Part shown: piece by piece, positions 13,969-23,137 of the stretch
Numbering within the stretch: the first letter of the stretch is position 1
How the letters are laid out: each line of letters starts with the position of its first letter
Assembly: GCA_002840355.1 (NCBI GenBank)
Contig: PHAL01000004.1
Span: forward strand, 1-64,000
DNA from: Elusimicrobia bacterium HGW-Elusimicrobia-3
Lineage (GTDB): Bacteria; Elusimicrobiota; Elusimicrobia; Elusimicrobiales; UBA9959
Direction of reading: 5' to 3'
Length of the DNA stretch: 64,000 bases
Made by a program: the position numbers and the translations under genes
The notes under the pieces: model-generated
What the model saw: the letters and a program-made list of their open reading frames with translations, nothing else
What the model was told of the DNA's origin: nothing
Database searches by the model: none

Positions 13969-14701
13969 ATGACAGAAGAAAACAAAGAGAACACGGCCCC
14001 CGAGCAGAAGCAGGAGATCGCGCAGCTGCCCGCGGCGCATAAATTTCTGGTCGGCGAAAAGATGGGCATGACCCAGATCTTCGACGCCTCCGGCAACCTG
14101 CACGCGGTCACCGTAGTGCAGGCCGGCCCGTGCCGCGTGGCCTACACCCGCACCGCGGACAAGGACGGCTACCAGGCCATCTGCCTCGGCTTCGGTCACA
14201 AGAAAGAGAAGAACGCCTACAAGGCCGAGCTCGGCCTGGCGAAGAAAATAAATTCCAAGCCGCTCCGCCACCTTAAAGAATTCCGCGTGACCGACCTCGC
14301 GGGCGCCGAGCAGGGCCAGACGGCCGGCGTCGAGCGTTTCGCCGAGGGCCAGTACGTGGACGTGCAGGGCGTCTCCAAGGGCCACGGCTTCTCCGGCGGC
14401 ATGAAGCGCCACAATTTCAGCGGCGGTTCCGCCAGCCACGGCGCCAGCGACCGCGAGCGCGGGCCAGCGCATGGCCGGCCACTGGGGCGTAGAGACCGTC
14501 TCCGTGCAGAAGATGAAGCTCCTGAAGGTGATCCCCGAGGAGAACCTCCTGCTTATCGGCGGCGGCATCCCCGGCGCGGCCGGCAGCACCGTGTACGTCA
14601 CGCTCACCAACAAGAAGGTGCCCGCCCCGAAGGCCAACAAGGTCTCCAAGAACAAAGTGAAGGCTGACGCAGGCAAGGCCAAGCCGGCCGCCAAGAAGTA
14701 A
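13969..14701 (+). pseudogene. rplC: Ribosomal protein L3, split by an out-of-frame deletion
   Basis: The first frame encodes an N-terminal tail (MTEENKENTAPEQK) and the L3 core through SASHGASDRERG, then enters an unrelated frame. The true C-terminal part continues in another frame from about 14462: GQRMAGHWGVETVSVQKMK through the stop at 14701. Compared with L3 of other bacteria, the conserved loop between SDxxR and KGxxMAG (about 16-17 residues, PGSIG...PGRV) is missing, and the frame offset fits a loss of 3n+2 bases. L3 is essential in bacteria, so an assembly or sequencing error is the simplest explanation; a true mutation is less likely. Confidence 0.85.
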
Positions 14702-14722
14702 CAGGCCTAAAGAGGATAAAAC

Positions 14723-15346
14723 ATGGAAACTAAACTTTTAAACCTTAAGGGACAGGAAGTGGGCAAAGTGGCCCTGCCCGAGATGTTCTCGGTAAAGCCC
14801 GACCCGTACTTCATTCATGAAGTGATGAAGTATTACATGGCTAACAAGCACCGCGGCACCGCGAGCACGAAGACCCGCTCCGAAGTGTCCGGCGGCGGCA
14901 AGAAGCCCTGGAAGCAGAAGGGCACCGGCCGCGCCCGCGCGGGTTCCACCCGGTCCCCGATCTGGCGCAAGGGCGGCGTCTGCTTCGGCCCCAAGCCTCG
15001 CTCGTTCCGCCAGTACCTGCCCATACAGAAACTCCGCCAGGCCCTGATCGAGGCCCTCTCCTCCCGCGCGGCCGACGGCGCCGTGCTGGTGATCGAGAAC
15101 CTCGGCCTCGAGGCCGCCAAGACCAGCTCCCTCAACGCCCTGCGCAAAGGCCTCGGCGACAAGAGCGTGCTGTTCATCACCGACAAGATGGACAAGAACT
15201 TCAAGACCGCGTCCAAGAACGTCGCCGAATTCGGCTGGTGCCTGTCGCAGAACCTGAACGCCTACGAGGCCATGCGCAGCAGCAAGCTCGTTTTCACCTC
15301 GGCCGCGCTTAAAGCCCTGGCCGACAGCGTCAAGGAGGCCAAATGA
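14723..15346 (+). CDS. rplD: 50S ribosomal protein L4
   Basis: 207 residues, the usual length. The extended loop that lines the peptide exit tunnel is seen as EVSGGGKKPWKQKGTGRARAG. GAGGATAAA precedes the ATG. L4 can repress its own operon in several bacteria. The stop overlaps the ATG of L23 (ATGA). Confidence 0.97.
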   Translation: METKLLNLKGQEVGKVALPEMFSVKPDPYFIHEVMKYYMANKHRGTASTKTRSEVSGGGKKPWKQKGTGRARAGSTRSPIWRKGGVCFGPKPRSFRQYLPIQKLRQALIEALSSRAADGAVLVIENLGLEAAKTSSLNALRKGLGDKSVLFITDKMDKNFKTASKNVAEFGWCLSQNLNAYEAMRSSKLVFTSAALKALADSVKEAK

Positions 15347-15633
15347 ACTATATCGACGTGCTGATATCCCCTATTCTCAGCGAGAAGAGCGTCACCACGA
15401 AGGACGAGCAGAACCGCTACACCTTCCGCGTGAACCCGAAGTCCACCAAGCCCGAGATCAAGAAGGCCGTAGAGAACCTCTTCAAGGTCAAGGTCACGGC
15501 CGTCCGCACCGCCAACCTCCCCGGCAAGCTCCACAAGGTGGGCCGCCACGAAGGTTACCGCTCGGACTGGAAGAAGGCGGTAGTTTCCGTCAAGGCCGGT
15601 CAGAAGATAGACATGACCGACCTGCCGAAATAA
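15343..15633 (+). CDS. rplW: 50S ribosomal protein L23
   Basis: 96 residues. The start SPILSEKSV and the segment YTFRVNPKSTKPEIKKAVE are typical of L23, which sits at the exit tunnel and docks trigger factor, SRP and the translocon. It overlaps rplD by four bases, so the two are translationally coupled. Confidence 0.97.
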   Translation: MNYIDVLISPILSEKSVTTKDEQNRYTFRVNPKSTKPEIKKAVENLFKVKVTAVRTANLPGKLHKVGRHEGYRSDWKKAVVSVKAGQKIDMTDLPK

Positions 15634-15653
15634 GGCGTAAATAGGAAAGAAAT

Positions 15654-16493
15654 ATGCCCATAAAATCATACAGACCCTACACCCCTTCGAGGCGCACCCT
15701 GCAGATCGCCGACTTCTCGGAGATCACCAAGACGGAGCCCGAGAAGAGCCTGACGACCGGCCTGCGCAAGCACGGCGGCCGCAATAACACCGGCATGATC
15801 ATGGTGCGCCACCACGGCGGCGGCCATCGCCGGCGCTACCGCATGATCGATTTCAAGCGCGAGAAGTTCGGCGTGCCCGCCAAGGTCACCGCTATTGAGT
15901 ACGACCCCAACCGGAACGCCCGCATCGCCCTCCTCGTTTACGCGGACGGCGAGAAGCGCTACATCCCCGCCCCGCTGGGGCTGGGCGTGGGCTCGCCCGT
16001 GATGAGCGGTCCCAAGGCCGAGATACGCCTGGGCAACGCGCTCCCGATGGCCAACATCCCCGACGGTACCTTCATCCACGCCATAGAGATGATCCCGGGC
16101 AAGGGCGCGCAGTTCGTCCGCGCGGCCGGCACCCAGGCGCAGCTGATGGCCAAGGAGGGCGACTACGCCCTCGTCAAGATGCCGTCCGGCGAACTCCGCA
16201 AGGTGCTCAAGGCCTGCATGGCCACGATAGGCCAGGTCGGCAATATCGAGCACAACACGATCACACTCGGCAAAGCCGGCCGCCAGCGCCACATCGGCGT
16301 GAAGCCGACCGTGCGCGGCGCCGCGATGAACGCCTGCGACCACCCGCTCGGCGGCGGTCGCGGCCACTCGAAGGGTAACAACGTTCCGCGCTCGCCGTGG
16401 AACCAGCCTTCCAAGGGCTTCAAGACCAGGACCAAATCCAAGATCTGGAGCTGGATGATAGTGCAGGACCGCCGCAAGGCCAAGTCCGCGTAA
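15654..16493 (+). CDS. rplB: 50S ribosomal protein L2
   Basis: 279 residues, full length. The core includes [22 protein letters not shown]-type residues (around 37-58), and the C-terminal loop near the peptidyl-transferase centre reads [17 protein letters not shown]. The Asp-His pair of DHP is kept, while the usual second His of DHPHGGG is Leu here. AGGAAAG precedes the ATG. L2 assembles early near the peptidyl-transferase centre. Confidence 0.97.
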   Translation: MPIKSYRPYTPSRRTLQIADFSEITKTEPEKSLTTGLRKHGGRNNTGMIMVRHHGGGHRRRYRMIDFKREKFGVPAKVTAIEYDPNRNARIALLVYADGEKRYIPAPLGLGVGSPVMSGPKAEIRLGNALPMANIPDGTFIHAIEMIPGKGAQFVRAAGTQAQLMAKEGDYALVKMPSGELRKVLKACMATIGQVGNIEHNTITLGKAGRQRHIGVKPTVRGAAMNACDHPLGGGRGHSKGNNVPRSPWNQPSKGFKTRTKSKIWSWMIVQDRRKAKSA

Positions 16494-16507
16494 CCGGAGG
16501 AATATAA

Positions 16508-16795
16508 ATGAGCAGATCTTCTAAGAAAGGGCCGTACGTAGACCAGAAGCTCCTGGCGAAAGTCCAGGCGGTCGCCTTGGCTGGCGACAAAAAGCAGATA
16601 AAGACCTGGGCGCGCGCCTGCACGATAACCCCCGACTTCGTCGGGCAGACGCTGCTGGTGCACAACGGCCGCAAGTTCCTGCCGGTGTACGTCACCGAGC
16701 GCATGGTCGGCCACAAGCTCGGCGAGTTCTCTTTCCCGCGGCTGTTCAAGGGCCACGGCTCCTCGCATACCAAGGAAGCCACGGCGCTGACCTAA
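16508..16795 (+). CDS. rpsS: 30S ribosomal protein S19
   Basis: 95 residues, with [16 protein letters not shown] at the start and the [22 protein letters not shown] core that contacts the 30S head and the A-site finger bridge. CGGAGGA stands ahead of the ATG. Confidence 0.97.
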   Translation: MSRSSKKGPYVDQKLLAKVQAVALAGDKKQIKTWARACTITPDFVGQTLLVHNGRKFLPVYVTERMVGHKLGEFSFPRLFKGHGSSHTKEATALT

Positions 16796-16824
16796 GGGTG
16801 CAGTGACTATAAACGGAGAAAATC

Positions 16825-17181
16825 ATGGAAGCTAAATGCCATCTCAGATACCAGCGCTACGGCCGCCGCAAGGTTGCCCAGCTGCTCGACGCGGTACGGG
16901 GCAAGTCCCTGTACGAGGCCCAGTACATCCTGGCCTCTCTGCCCCGCATAGCCACCGACGTCGTCGGCAAGGCTATTAAGTCCGCGGGCGCCAACCTGAG
17001 CGTGAAGCTCGGCAAGAAACTGGATCTCAAACAGATCTGGGTCACCGAGTGCTTCGCCGACCAGGGCCCGATGAAGTTCCTGCGCCGCGTGCAGCCCGGC
17101 CCGCAGGGCCGCGCGATGCCGTTCAAGCGCAAGATGTGCCACATCCACGTGGCCGTGTCCGACACCAAGGGGAGCAAATAA
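16825..17181 (+). CDS. rplV: 50S ribosomal protein L22
   Basis: 118 residues. RYGRRKVAQLLDAVRGK begins the fold, and the beta-hairpin tip that reaches into the exit tunnel is RRVQPGPQGRAMPFKRK. Macrolide-resistance changes occur at this tip in other species; nothing unusual is seen here. It ends one base before rpsC. Confidence 0.96.
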   Translation: MEAKCHLRYQRYGRRKVAQLLDAVRGKSLYEAQYILASLPRIATDVVGKAIKSAGANLSVKLGKKLDLKQIWVTECFADQGPMKFLRRVQPGPQGRAMPFKRKMCHIHVAVSDTKGSK

Positions 17182-17182
17182 T

Positions 17183-17923
17183 ATGGGTCAGAAAATACAT
17201 CCTAAGGGCTTACGCCTCGGTTACATCCAGGACTGGCAGTCCCGCTGGTTCTCCCCCAAGAAGATGCCCGAACTGATCCGCGAAGATTTCGAGATCAGGC
17301 ACATGGTGACCGAGCGCTTCGCGATGGCCTCCGTCAGCTGGGTGGACATCGAGCGCGCCGGCGCCTACCTGAAGGTGACGATCCACACCGCCCGCCCCGG
17401 CATCGTGATCGGCCGCAAGGGCGCCGACATCGAAGCCCTCAAGAAGGACGTCGAGCGCCTCACGAAGCGCAAGGTGTTCATCAATGTTTCCGAGATCAAG
17501 ATCCCCGAGCTCGACCCGCGCCTGGTGGGCCAGAACGTGGCGCAGCAGCTCGAGAAGCGCATCTCTTTCAAGCGCGCGATCAAGCGCGCGATGGAGCGCA
17601 CGATGGGATCGGGCGCCCTCGGCATAAAGGTGATGGCCTCCGGCCGCCTCGGCGGCGCCGAGATCGCCCGCCGCGAGTGGTACCGCAAGGGCCGCGTGCC
17701 GCTTCAGACCATCTCCGCCGACATCGATTACGGCTTAACCGAAGCTCACACCGCGATGGGCAAGATCGGCATAAAGGTCTGGATCTTCAAGAAGCTGTTC
17801 TTCGCCAAGACCCCCCGCGAACTGCGCGAGCAGCTGCAGAAAATGGAAGCCGAGAACCCCAGCGAGATACCGGTGATGGACGAGTCCGCCGCCGCCCGCA
17901 GGGACGCCAACCCCAGCGCCTGA
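17183..17923 (+). CDS. rpsC: 30S ribosomal protein S3
   Basis: 246 residues. The KH domain carries GRKGADIEALKKDV, and the start GQKIHPKGLRLGYIQDW is typical of S3. It forms part of the mRNA entry channel on the 30S. The C-terminal 20 residues (EIPVMDESAAARRDANPSA) are a short tail. RBS and ATG fall next to the rplV stop. Confidence 0.97.
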   Translation: MGQKIHPKGLRLGYIQDWQSRWFSPKKMPELIREDFEIRHMVTERFAMASVSWVDIERAGAYLKVTIHTARPGIVIGRKGADIEALKKDVERLTKRKVFINVSEIKIPELDPRLVGQNVAQQLEKRISFKRAIKRAMERTMGSGALGIKVMASGRLGGAEIARREWYRKGRVPLQTISADIDYGLTEAHTAMGKIGIKVWIFKKLFFAKTPRELREQLQKMEAENPSEIPVMDESAAARRDANPSA

Positions 17924-17947
17924 GTCTTCTTCTAAGGAGCGATAATT

Positions 17948-18361
<414 letters not shown>

Positions 18362-18379
18362 AGGAGAGCAGCCCGAATT

Positions 18380-18607
18380 ATGAAAAGAAAAGACAAGGAA
18401 AACCTTAAGAACATGGGCGACGCCGAGCTGAAGGCCCAGGCCGCCGACCTTAAGAAGCAGATCTTCCAGATTAACTTCAAGCGCACCACCGCGCCGGTAG
18501 AAAACCCGCTGGTGCTGCGCACCGCCCGCCGCAAGATCGCCATGATCAACACGTATCTGCGGCAGCGCGAGCTCGCTAAATCCAAGACGGCCGAGGCTAA
18601 AAAATGA
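18380..18607 (+). CDS. rpmC: 50S ribosomal protein L29
   Basis: 75 residues, two helices. The signature ARRKIAMINTYLRQRE at the end and DAELKAQAADLKKQIFQIN at the start identify L29, which neighbours L23 at the tunnel exit. The stop overlaps the next ATG. Confidence 0.93.
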   Translation: MKRKDKENLKNMGDAELKAQAADLKKQIFQINFKRTTAPVENPLVLRTARRKIAMINTYLRQRELAKSKTAEAKK

Positions 18608-18885
18608 CCGAAAATACCGAAAAAACCGATACCAGGGGCAACCGCAAGGTGATGCGCGGCGTGGTGGTCTCCGACAAGATGATCAAGACCCGCGTAGTCA
18701 GCGTGGACCACGTGATAAGCCACAGGGTCTACAGCAAGACGCTGCGCCGCAACCGCAAATTCCACGCCCACGACGAGGCCAACGAATCCAAGATGGGCGA
18801 CCTGGTGGAGATCGTCAATACCCGCCCCCTGTCCGCGCTCAAGCGCTGGCGGATCAGCCGCATAGTGGAGAAGGCTGCGAGATAA
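18604..18885 (+). CDS. rpsQ: 30S ribosomal protein S17
   Basis: 93 residues. The first 12 residues ([12 protein letters not shown]) are an extra acidic tail before the OB-fold core [15 protein letters not shown] and [20 protein letters not shown]17 is an early 16S rRNA binder. It overlaps rpmC by four bases. Confidence 0.95.
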   Translation: MTENTEKTDTRGNRKVMRGVVVSDKMIKTRVVSVDHVISHRVYSKTLRRNRKFHAHDEANESKMGDLVEIVNTRPLSALKRWRISRIVEKAAR

Positions 18886-18910
18886 GCGTCCCCATAACGG
18901 AGAAAGAACA

Positions 18911-19279
18911 ATGATACAGCTCAGAACCATTCTCAACGTCGCCGATAACTCCGGAGCCCGCAAACTGCAGTGCTTCCACGTTAACGGCGGCAGCTACCGC
19001 AAGTACGCGTCCCTCGGGGACACGATCGTCGCCTCGGTGCGCGACGCCATCCCTCACGGCGCCATCAAGAAGGGCGACGTGGTGAAGGCGGTGGTAGTTC
19101 GCGTCCGCAAGGAAACCCGCCGCCCCGACGGTTCCTACGTGCGCTTCGACGACAACGCGGTCTGCGTGATAGACGATAACGGCGAGCCCAAGGGTACGCG
19201 CGTGTTCGGCCCCGTGGCCCGCGAACTGCGCGGCAAGAACTTCCTCAAGATAGTCTCGCTCGCTCCGGAAGTAATTTAA
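18911..19279 (+). CDS. rplN: 50S ribosomal protein L14
   Basis: 122 residues, full length: [20 protein letters not shown] and [20 protein letters not shown] are L14 hallmarks. It forms an intersubunit bridge and is the docking site for the silencing factor RsfS. CGGAGAAAG precedes the ATG. Confidence 0.97.
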   Translation: MIQLRTILNVADNSGARKLQCFHVNGGSYRKYASLGDTIVASVRDAIPHGAIKKGDVVKAVVVRVRKETRRPDGSYVRFDDNAVCVIDDNGEPKGTRVFGPVARELRGKNFLKIVSLAPEVI

Positions 19280-19292
19280 TAAGGCGGAAATT

Positions 19293-19601
19293 ATGCTGAA
19301 ACTCAAGAAAAAAGACACGGTGATAGTGATAGCCGGCAAGGACAAGGGCAAAAAGGGCGAGGTTAAAGAACTGATCCCCTCCGACCGCAAGGTCGTGGTG
19401 ATGGGGATCAATATCGTCTCCAAGCACAAGAAGACCACCAAGGAAAAGCCCGGCGGCATTCACAAGGTGGAGGCCCCGATGAGCATCTCCAACGTGCAGC
19501 TGGTCTGCCCCAAGTGCGGCAAGCCTGCTCGCGTGAAGATCTCCGTCCAGGGCGGAGAGAAGATGCGCGCCTGCAAGAAATGCGGCGAAGCTATAGTTTA
19601 A
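19293..19601 (+). CDS. rplX: 50S ribosomal protein L24, zinc-ribbon type
   Basis: 102 residues. The KOW motif is KDTVIVIAGKDKGKKGEVKE. The C-terminus carries two Cys pairs, CPKC and CKKC (about residues 72-75 and 94-97), so a bound zinc is likely. L24 starts 50S assembly. AAGGCGG lies before the start. Confidence 0.95.
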   Translation: MLKLKKKDTVIVIAGKDKGKKGEVKELIPSDRKVVVMGINIVSKHKKTTKEKPGGIHKVEAPMSISNVQLVCPKCGKPARVKISVQGGEKMRACKKCGEAIV

Positions 19602-19613
19602 GAGGTAATTTAA

Positions 19614-20333
19614 ATGGCGAAGGAATCCCAGAAAGAGAATACCAAGGACCAGAAGGCTACTAAGGAGCAGCAGAAGGCCGCTCAGCACAAGAAAGAGAAC
19701 CTTTCTCAGAAGCTGCAGCTTACCGAAGTGCCGAAAGGCCCCGTCGCGCCGCTGCCCAAGGGCTACAAGGTGCGCATGGCCGAAGACTATCGCACCCGCG
19801 TGCTGCCGGCCCTGATGAAGGACTTTAACCTGTCCTCCCCGATGGCCTGCCCCAAGATGACGAAGATCGTCATCAACATAGGCGTCAGCGAGGCCCGCGA
19901 GAACATCCAGGCCCTCGACCTGGCCAAGGAAGACCTCATGCTGATCTCCGGGCAGAACCCGCAGGTCCGCCGCGCCAAGAAGTCGATCTCGAACTTCAAG
20001 CTGCGCGAGGGCATGCCGATAGGCGTGCGCGTGACGCTGCGCGGCATCCGCATGTACGAGTTCTTCGACAGGTTCGTTTCCCTGTCCGTGCCCCGCGTGC
20101 GCGACTTCCAGGGCATCGACCCCCGCTTCTTCGACGGGCGCGGCAACCTGAACATCGGCCTCAAGGAACACCACATTTTCCCCGAGGTCAACATGGAGAA
20201 ATCCCCGAAAGCCCGCGGCATGAACATAACGTTCGTGACCACCGCCGGCGACAACAAGAAAGGCAAGGCCCTGCTGGAGTATATGGGCATGCCGTTCAAG
20301 AAGCCCGAAGTCAAGAAGCCCGCGGCTAAATAA
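19614..20333 (+). CDS. rplE: 50S ribosomal protein L5 with long N-terminal tail
   Basis: 239 residues against about 180 in most bacteria. The extra length is an N-terminal Lys/Gln/Glu tail of about 50 residues (MAKESQKENTKDQKATKEQQ and so on); the L5 core begins near RTRVLPALMKDFNLSSPMA. Core motifs PKMTKIVINIGVSEA and RDFQGIDPRFFDGRGN match L5, which binds 5S rRNA. AGGTAATTTAAATG gives the start; no nearer in-frame ATG begins the domain well. Confidence 0.93.
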   Translation: MAKESQKENTKDQKATKEQQKAAQHKKENLSQKLQLTEVPKGPVAPLPKGYKVRMAEDYRTRVLPALMKDFNLSSPMACPKMTKIVINIGVSEARENIQALDLAKEDLMLISGQNPQVRRAKKSISNFKLREGMPIGVRVTLRGIRMYEFFDRFVSLSVPRVRDFQGIDPRFFDGRGNLNIGLKEHHIFPEVNMEKSPKARGMNITFVTTAGDNKKGKALLEYMGMPFKKPEVKKPAAK

Positions 20334-20358
20334 GATCTAAGGATAATAGGAGAAAGAA

Positions 20359-20544
20359 ATGGCTACATACGCTTGGATGGCGAAGATGCGCAAACCCCAG
20401 AAGTTCTCTACGCGCTTCCGCAACCGCTGCCAGATCTGCGGCAGGCCGCGCGGTTACTACCGGGACTTCGGTCTCTGCAGGATCTGCCTCCGGAAGATGG
20501 CTCACGAGGGCCTGATCCCCGGTCTGCGCAAGTCCAGCTGGTAA
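20359..20544 (+). CDS. rpsN: 30S ribosomal protein S14, zinc type
   Basis: 61 residues, the short C+ form: CQIC and CRIC pairs (residues 24-27 and 39-42) bind one zinc. The sequence [20 protein letters not shown] is typical. A zinc-free paralogue is not seen in the window. GGAGAAAG precedes the start. Confidence 0.96.
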   Translation: MATYAWMAKMRKPQKFSTRFRNRCQICGRPRGYYRDFGLCRICLRKMAHEGLIPGLRKSSW

Positions 20545-20572
20545 CGGTCAATTTAAGGAAGGAGAGAAACTA

Positions 20573-20980
20573 ATGGATCCCATATCTAACATGCTCGCGG
20601 CGATAAAGAACGCCACAGCCAAGAAAAAAGAGCGCGTCGACGTGCCGTTCTCCGGCATCAAGGCCGGCCTGGTGAAGGTGCTCAAGGACGAAGGCTTCGT
20701 CTCCAACTTCAAGGTGCTCGACCCCAAGCTGGACAAGACCATCGACCGGCGCGGCGTGATCCGCATCACGCTGAAGTACACGATGGACAAGCAGCCGGTC
20801 ATCAACGGCCTGCGCCGCGTGTCCAAGCCCAGCCTGCGCATCTACCGCGGCCACGACGACATGCCCCGCGTCCGCGCGGCCTTCGGCGTGACCATAGTGT
20901 CCACCTCCAAGGGCCTGCTGACCGACGCCGACGCCAAGAAGCAGAAGCTCGGCGGCGAAGTGCTCTGCCAGGTGTGGTAA
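20573..20980 (+). CDS. rpsH: 30S ribosomal protein S8
   Basis: 135 residues. DPISNMLAAIKNA begins the protein, and GVTIVSTSKGLLTD with the closing GGEVLCQVW is the C-terminal rRNA-binding part. S8 organises the 16S central domain and represses the spc operon in Escherichia coli; an equivalent role here is not shown. AAGGAGAGAAACTAATG marks the start. Confidence 0.97.
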   Translation: MDPISNMLAAIKNATAKKKERVDVPFSGIKAGLVKVLKDEGFVSNFKVLDPKLDKTIDRRGVIRITLKYTMDKQPVINGLRRVSKPSLRIYRGHDDMPRVRAAFGVTIVSTSKGLLTDADAKKQKLGGEVLCQVW

Positions 20981-21006
20981 AGAAAAGCTATTAAGAGGTA
21001 AAAAAC

Positions 21007-21573
21007 ATGAGCAGAATTGGAAAAATGCCGATTAACATGCCCGACAAGGTGAAAGCCCGCCTCGACGGCAGGACGATCCACGTGGAAGGCCCGCTGGGTA
21101 AACTGGCCTTTAACCTGCCCGACGGCATCAACGCCGCCGTGGCCGCCAGCGTCATCAATATCAGCATCGCGCCGGGCGCCCAGGGCAAGGGCGCGCTGTT
21201 CGGCACGTGCCGCGCCCGCATCAGCAACATGGTCAACGGCGTGACGAAAGAATTCGAAAAGGTGCTCGAGATCACCGGCGTCGGCTTCAAGGGCGCCGTC
21301 GAGGGCAACCGCGTCTCGATGCAGCTCGGCTTTTCCCACCCCGTGCTGGTGGACATACCGCAGGGCATCAAGATGTCCTTCGATCCCAAACAGACCGTCC
21401 TCTCGATAAAGGGCATAGACCGGGAAGTCGTAGGCAACCTGGCCGCCCAGATCAAGAGGATCAAGCGCCCCGAGCCCTATAAGGGCACCGGCATAAAGTA
21501 CCAGGGCGAACACATCATCCGCAAGGCCGGCAAGACGGCGGCTGGCGCGACTTCCGGCGGCGCGAAGAAATAA
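21007..21573 (+). CDS. rplF: 50S ribosomal protein L6
   Basis: 188 residues. MSRIGKMPINMPDKVK opens the protein, and the C-terminal KRPEPYKGTGIKYQGEHIIRKAGK is the strongest L6 signature. It ends with an Ala/Gly/Lys tail. L6 lies near the sarcin-ricin loop. Confidence 0.97.
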   Translation: MSRIGKMPINMPDKVKARLDGRTIHVEGPLGKLAFNLPDGINAAVAASVINISIAPGAQGKGALFGTCRARISNMVNGVTKEFEKVLEITGVGFKGAVEGNRVSMQLGFSHPVLVDIPQGIKMSFDPKQTVLSIKGIDREVVGNLAAQIKRIKRPEPYKGTGIKYQGEHIIRKAGKTAAGATSGGAKK

Positions 21574-21626
21574 CGGGGTGCGGCGCGCAGTCAAGCGCCG
21601 CACAAACCAGGAGATAAAGAATTACT

Positions 21627-21989
21627 ATGATAAGCAAACAGGAAAGATACGAATTCCGCAAGGTCCGCTCGCGCAATAAGCTGTTCGAGCACGGGATCAA
21701 GAGGCCGCGCCTCAGCGTTTACCGCGGCGCCAAGCATCTCTACGCCCAGGTCGTCGACGACGTGAAGGGCGCCACCGTGGTGGCGGCCTCCAGCATCGAC
21801 AAGGAACTCAAGGGCAAGCTGAAGTCCGGCAAGAGCATCGACTCCGCCAAGGTGGTGGGGACCCTGCTGGCCAAGCGCGCCATCGCCAAGGGCGTTACCG
21901 AGGTCTGCTTCGACCGCGGCGGCAGGATATACCACGGCCGCATAAAGGCCCTGGCCGATGCGGCCCGCGAAGCCGGTCTGAAATTCTAA
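21627..21989 (+). CDS. rplR: 50S ribosomal protein L18
   Basis: 120 residues. [20 protein letters not shown] and the closing [19 protein letters not shown] identify L18, which binds 5S rRNA with L5. GGAGATAAAG lies 6-10 bases before the ATG. Confidence 0.96.
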   Translation: MISKQERYEFRKVRSRNKLFEHGIKRPRLSVYRGAKHLYAQVVDDVKGATVVAASSIDKELKGKLKSGKSIDSAKVVGTLLAKRAIAKGVTEVCFDRGGRIYHGRIKALADAAREAGLKF

Positions 21990-22004
21990 GGGAGACACGC
22001 CAAC

Positions 22005-22559
22005 ATGCTCAGAAACCAGAAACAGCTCAAGACCAGCAAAGAACTCAGCGCGCAGGGCAAGCCCGGCGAGGCGATGGAACTCGACCTCACGGACGCCCGC
22101 GAAGAGAAAGTCGTGACCGTGGTGATCAACCGCGTCACGAAGGTCGTCAAGGGCGGCAAGCGCTTCTCCTTCAACGCCCTCGTAGTGGTGGGCGACAACC
22201 ACGGCAAAGTCGGCGTGGGCCTCGGCAAATCCAACGAGGTGCAGGGCGCCATACAGAAAGGCACCGCCGGCGCCCGCAAGGATATGTTCCAGTTCCCGCT
22301 GATCGACTCCACGATCCCCCACGAGGTGGAAGGCCACTTCGGCGCCGGCAAGGTCTGGATGAAGCCCGCGGTGGGCGGCACCGGCCTGATCGCCGGCGGC
22401 GGCGTGCGCGCCGTGCTGGAAGCCAGCGGCGTCAAGAACGTCCTCACCAAGAACCTCGGCACCCGCAACGCGTTCAATACCGTGTACGCCACGCTCGACG
22501 CGCTGAAGCGGCTCAAGAGCCGGGAAGAAGTGATGAAGATCCGCGGCCGCGCCGAATAA
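22005..22559 (+). CDS. rpsE: 30S ribosomal protein S5
   Basis: 184 residues. An N-terminal tail of about 30 residues precedes the double-stranded RNA-binding domain ([19 protein letters not shown] and [13 protein letters not shown]). S5 shapes the mRNA entry and decoding fidelity. In many bacteria rpmD (L30) follows; here L15 follows after 44 bp with no L30. Confidence 0.96.
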   Translation: MLRNQKQLKTSKELSAQGKPGEAMELDLTDAREEKVVTVVINRVTKVVKGGKRFSFNALVVVGDNHGKVGVGLGKSNEVQGAIQKGTAGARKDMFQFPLIDSTIPHEVEGHFGAGKVWMKPAVGGTGLIAGGGVRAVLEASGVKNVLTKNLGTRNAFNTVYATLDALKRLKSREEVMKIRGRAE

Positions 22560-22603
22560 GCGCGCCCGCGAAGAAAGATTCTACCGCAAACAGGAGAAAA
22601 ACT

Positions 22604-23137
22604 ATGGTCGGACTGAACAATCTCAAAGCCAAATACGGTTCGGTGCACAAGCGCAAGCGCCTCGGCACCGGCCCGGGTTCCGGGCACGGCCAGACGTCTA
22701 CCCGCGGCCAGAAGGGTCAGAACTCCACCTCGGGCGGCTCCAAGCCGGACGGTTTCGAGGGCGGCCAGCTGCCGCTGCTGCGGCGCATCCCCAAGAGCGG
22801 CTTCACCAACAACCGCTTCCGCGTGACCTACGAGTGGGTCAACATCTCCTCGCTGGAGAAGTATTTCAAGGCCGGCGCTGACGTGAACCCGGATACCCTG
22901 GTGAAGCGCCGCCTGGTCAAGCATGCCGACCTCGTGAAGGTGCTCGGCGACGGCGAACTGAAGAAAGCCCTGAACGTCACCGCGCACGCTTTCTCCGCCT
23001 CCGCCAAGGAAAAGATCGAAAAGGCCGGCGGCAAGGTCTCCCTGCTCGTGGCCCCCAAGGCCGCCAAGCAGGCCGAAGTGGCCGCGCAGGCCGCCGCCAA
23101 GAAAGAGGCCAAGAAGGCCAAAACGGATAAAAAATAA
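22604..23137 (+). CDS. rplO: 50S ribosomal protein L15 with Ala/Lys tail
   Basis: 177 residues, about 30 more than usual, caused by a C-terminal Ala/Lys/Glu tail (AAKKEAKKAKTDKK). The N-terminal core GPGSGHGQTSTRGQKGQ is characteristic. Its stop overlaps the ATG of secY (TAATG), coupling ribosomal protein and translocon synthesis. Confidence 0.95.
   Translation: MVGLNNLKAKYGSVHKRKRLGTGPGSGHGQTSTRGQKGQNSTSGGSKPDGFEGGQLPLLRRIPKSGFTNNRFRVTYEWVNISSLEKYFKAGADVNPDTLVKRRLVKHADLVKVLGDGELKKALNVTAHAFSASAKEKIEKAGGKVSLLVAPKAAKQAEVAAQAAAKKEAKKAKTDKK

Noticed and set aside
14461-14471. Programmed ribosomal frameshift in rplC
   Set aside because: No slippery heptamer is visible, and a conserved block of about 16-17 residues is missing as well, so frame slippage alone would not restore L3.
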